31,978 nt of DNA, taken from Gammaproteobacteria bacterium. Its GTDB lineage: Bacteria; Pseudomonadota; Gammaproteobacteria; Xanthomonadales; Xanthomonadaceae. Where the stretch lies: assembly GCA_026398715.1 (NCBI GenBank), contig JAPLSI010000157.1, forward strand, positions 1 to 31,978. The letters run 5' to 3'. This document shows positions 31,393 through 31,978 of this stretch, one piece after another (within the stretch, counting starts at the first letter, position 1; every line of letters begins with the position of its first letter). The notes under the pieces are model-generated. The model had not been told where the DNA came from. It did not search any database and saw nothing but the letters and a program-made list of their open reading frames with translations. Position numbers and translations under genes: made by a program.

Positions 31393-31978
31393 GTGTTGCC
31401 CGAACTCGGATTGCTTGCGCTGATCTTCGCGCTGCTGCTCGCAGTGTTGCTCGGCACCCTGCCCCTGCTCGGCGCCCACCGAGGCAATGAGGCATGGATG
31501 TCCACGGCACGGCCCTTGGCGTTTTCGCAACTCGTCCTGATCGGCATCGCGTACGGCATCCTCACCCACGCGTTCATCGTCCACGATTTTTCCATCGCCT
31601 ACGTCGCCAACAATTCCAACAGCCTGCTACCCACCATCTATCAGTACACGGCAGTCTGGGGCGCGCACGAGGGATCCCTGCTGCTTTGGGTATTCATCCT
31701 CAGCCTGTGGATCGCCGCCGTCGCGGTCTTCTCCCGGTCGCTGCCGCAGCCGGTGGTCGCCCGAGTGCTGGCCGTGATGGGCTGGATCAGTGTCGGCTTC
31801 CTGGCCTTCCTCATATTCACCTCCAACCCGTTCGCGCGATTGCTGCCGGCCGCGGTGGAAGGCGGCGACATGAATCCGCTGCTGCAGGACATCGGGATGA
31901 TTGCCCATCCGCCCCTGCTGTACACCGGCTATGTCGGATTTGCAGTGGCGTTTGCCTTCGCCGTCGCGGCGCTGATCG
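31393..31978 (+). CDS. ccmF: Cytochrome c-type biogenesis protein CcmF (3' end outside window)
   Basis: A frame open to the window end, 195 codons visible, starting at GTG 31393 immediately after the ccmE stop. The start LPELGLLALIFALLLAVLLG matches the CcmF N-terminus. The large early periplasmic loop and helices contain YVANNSNSLLPTIYQYTAVW, GAHEGSLLLWVFILSLW, TSNPFARLLP and the conserved DIGMIAHPPLLYTGYVGF. CcmF is the heme lyase component, with its WWD region expected just beyond the window. Genes ccmG and ccmH usually follow. Confidence 0.94.
   Translation, partial: MLPELGLLALIFALLLAVLLGTLPLLGAHRGNEAWMSTARPLAFSQLVLIGIAYGILTHAFIVHDFSIAYVANNSNSLLPTIYQYTAVWGAHEGSLLLWVFILSLWIAAVAVFSRSLPQPVVARVLAVMGWISVGFLAFLIFTSNPFARLLPAAVEGGDMNPLLQDIGMIAHPPLLYTGYVGFAVAFAFAVAALI

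Overview
The window is high-GC bacterial chromosome, tightly packed and almost entirely coding. Gene content and order suggest a gammaproteobacterium, most likely of the Xanthomonadales/Lysobacterales: phoB-phoR-ppk-ppx in one run, a complete creBCD set, rlmJ, mfd, and a ybdL/yafV pair. This placement is an inference from gene content; no rRNA or other marker is present. No insertion sequence, prophage, CRISPR array, tRNA or rRNA gene was found.

Layout. (1) 1-590: end of a TPR protein, probably the C-terminus of a BepA-type M48 protease. (2) 692-6307: phosphate sensing (PhoB/PhoR) joined to polyphosphate synthesis and breakdown (Ppk1, Ppx), with a possible weak Pho box in front. (3) 6314-9885, minus strand: creB-creC-creD, with a cre-tag-like direct repeat before creD. 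(4) 9947-13152, plus strand: rlmJ, a dicarboxylate/cation symporter, a 46-residue ORF and an exported polysaccharide deacetylase, all joined by start/stop overlaps. (5) 13156-16097, minus strand: a CDF metal transporter followed by a TPR-TM-PAS-GGDEF protein whose GGDEF domain has lost its catalytic core. (6) 16180-20247, plus strand: a GNAT acetyltransferase and mfd. (7) 20257-22223, minus strand: methionine-type aminotransferase and omega-amidase, a classical transaminase/omega-amidase pair. (8) 22224-28629, plus strand: an outer-membrane electron conduit comprising a decaheme DmsE/MtrA-type cytochrome, an MtrB/PioB-type porin, a small monoheme cytochrome c, and a nonaheme cytochrome c fused to a b-type membrane domain. 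(9) 28703-end: ccmA-ccmB-ccmC-ccmD-ccmE-ccmF (cytochrome c maturation), cut by the window edge.

The most interesting region is 22.4-31.9 kb. A membrane quinol-oxidising (or reducing) b/c cytochrome, a periplasmic shuttle and a decaheme/porin outer-membrane wire are encoded together, 20 c-type heme sites in all, and are followed at once by the machinery that attaches such hemes. No outer-surface multiheme cytochrome or DMSO reductase is encoded between them. The cluster is preceded by a perfect FNR-like palindrome placed as for a class II activator, and by a leader of about 157 nt with three strong consecutive hairpins that I cannot assign to a known riboswitch class. The nonaheme gene carries an in-frame TAG followed directly by 24 more codons that encode an evident membrane helix.
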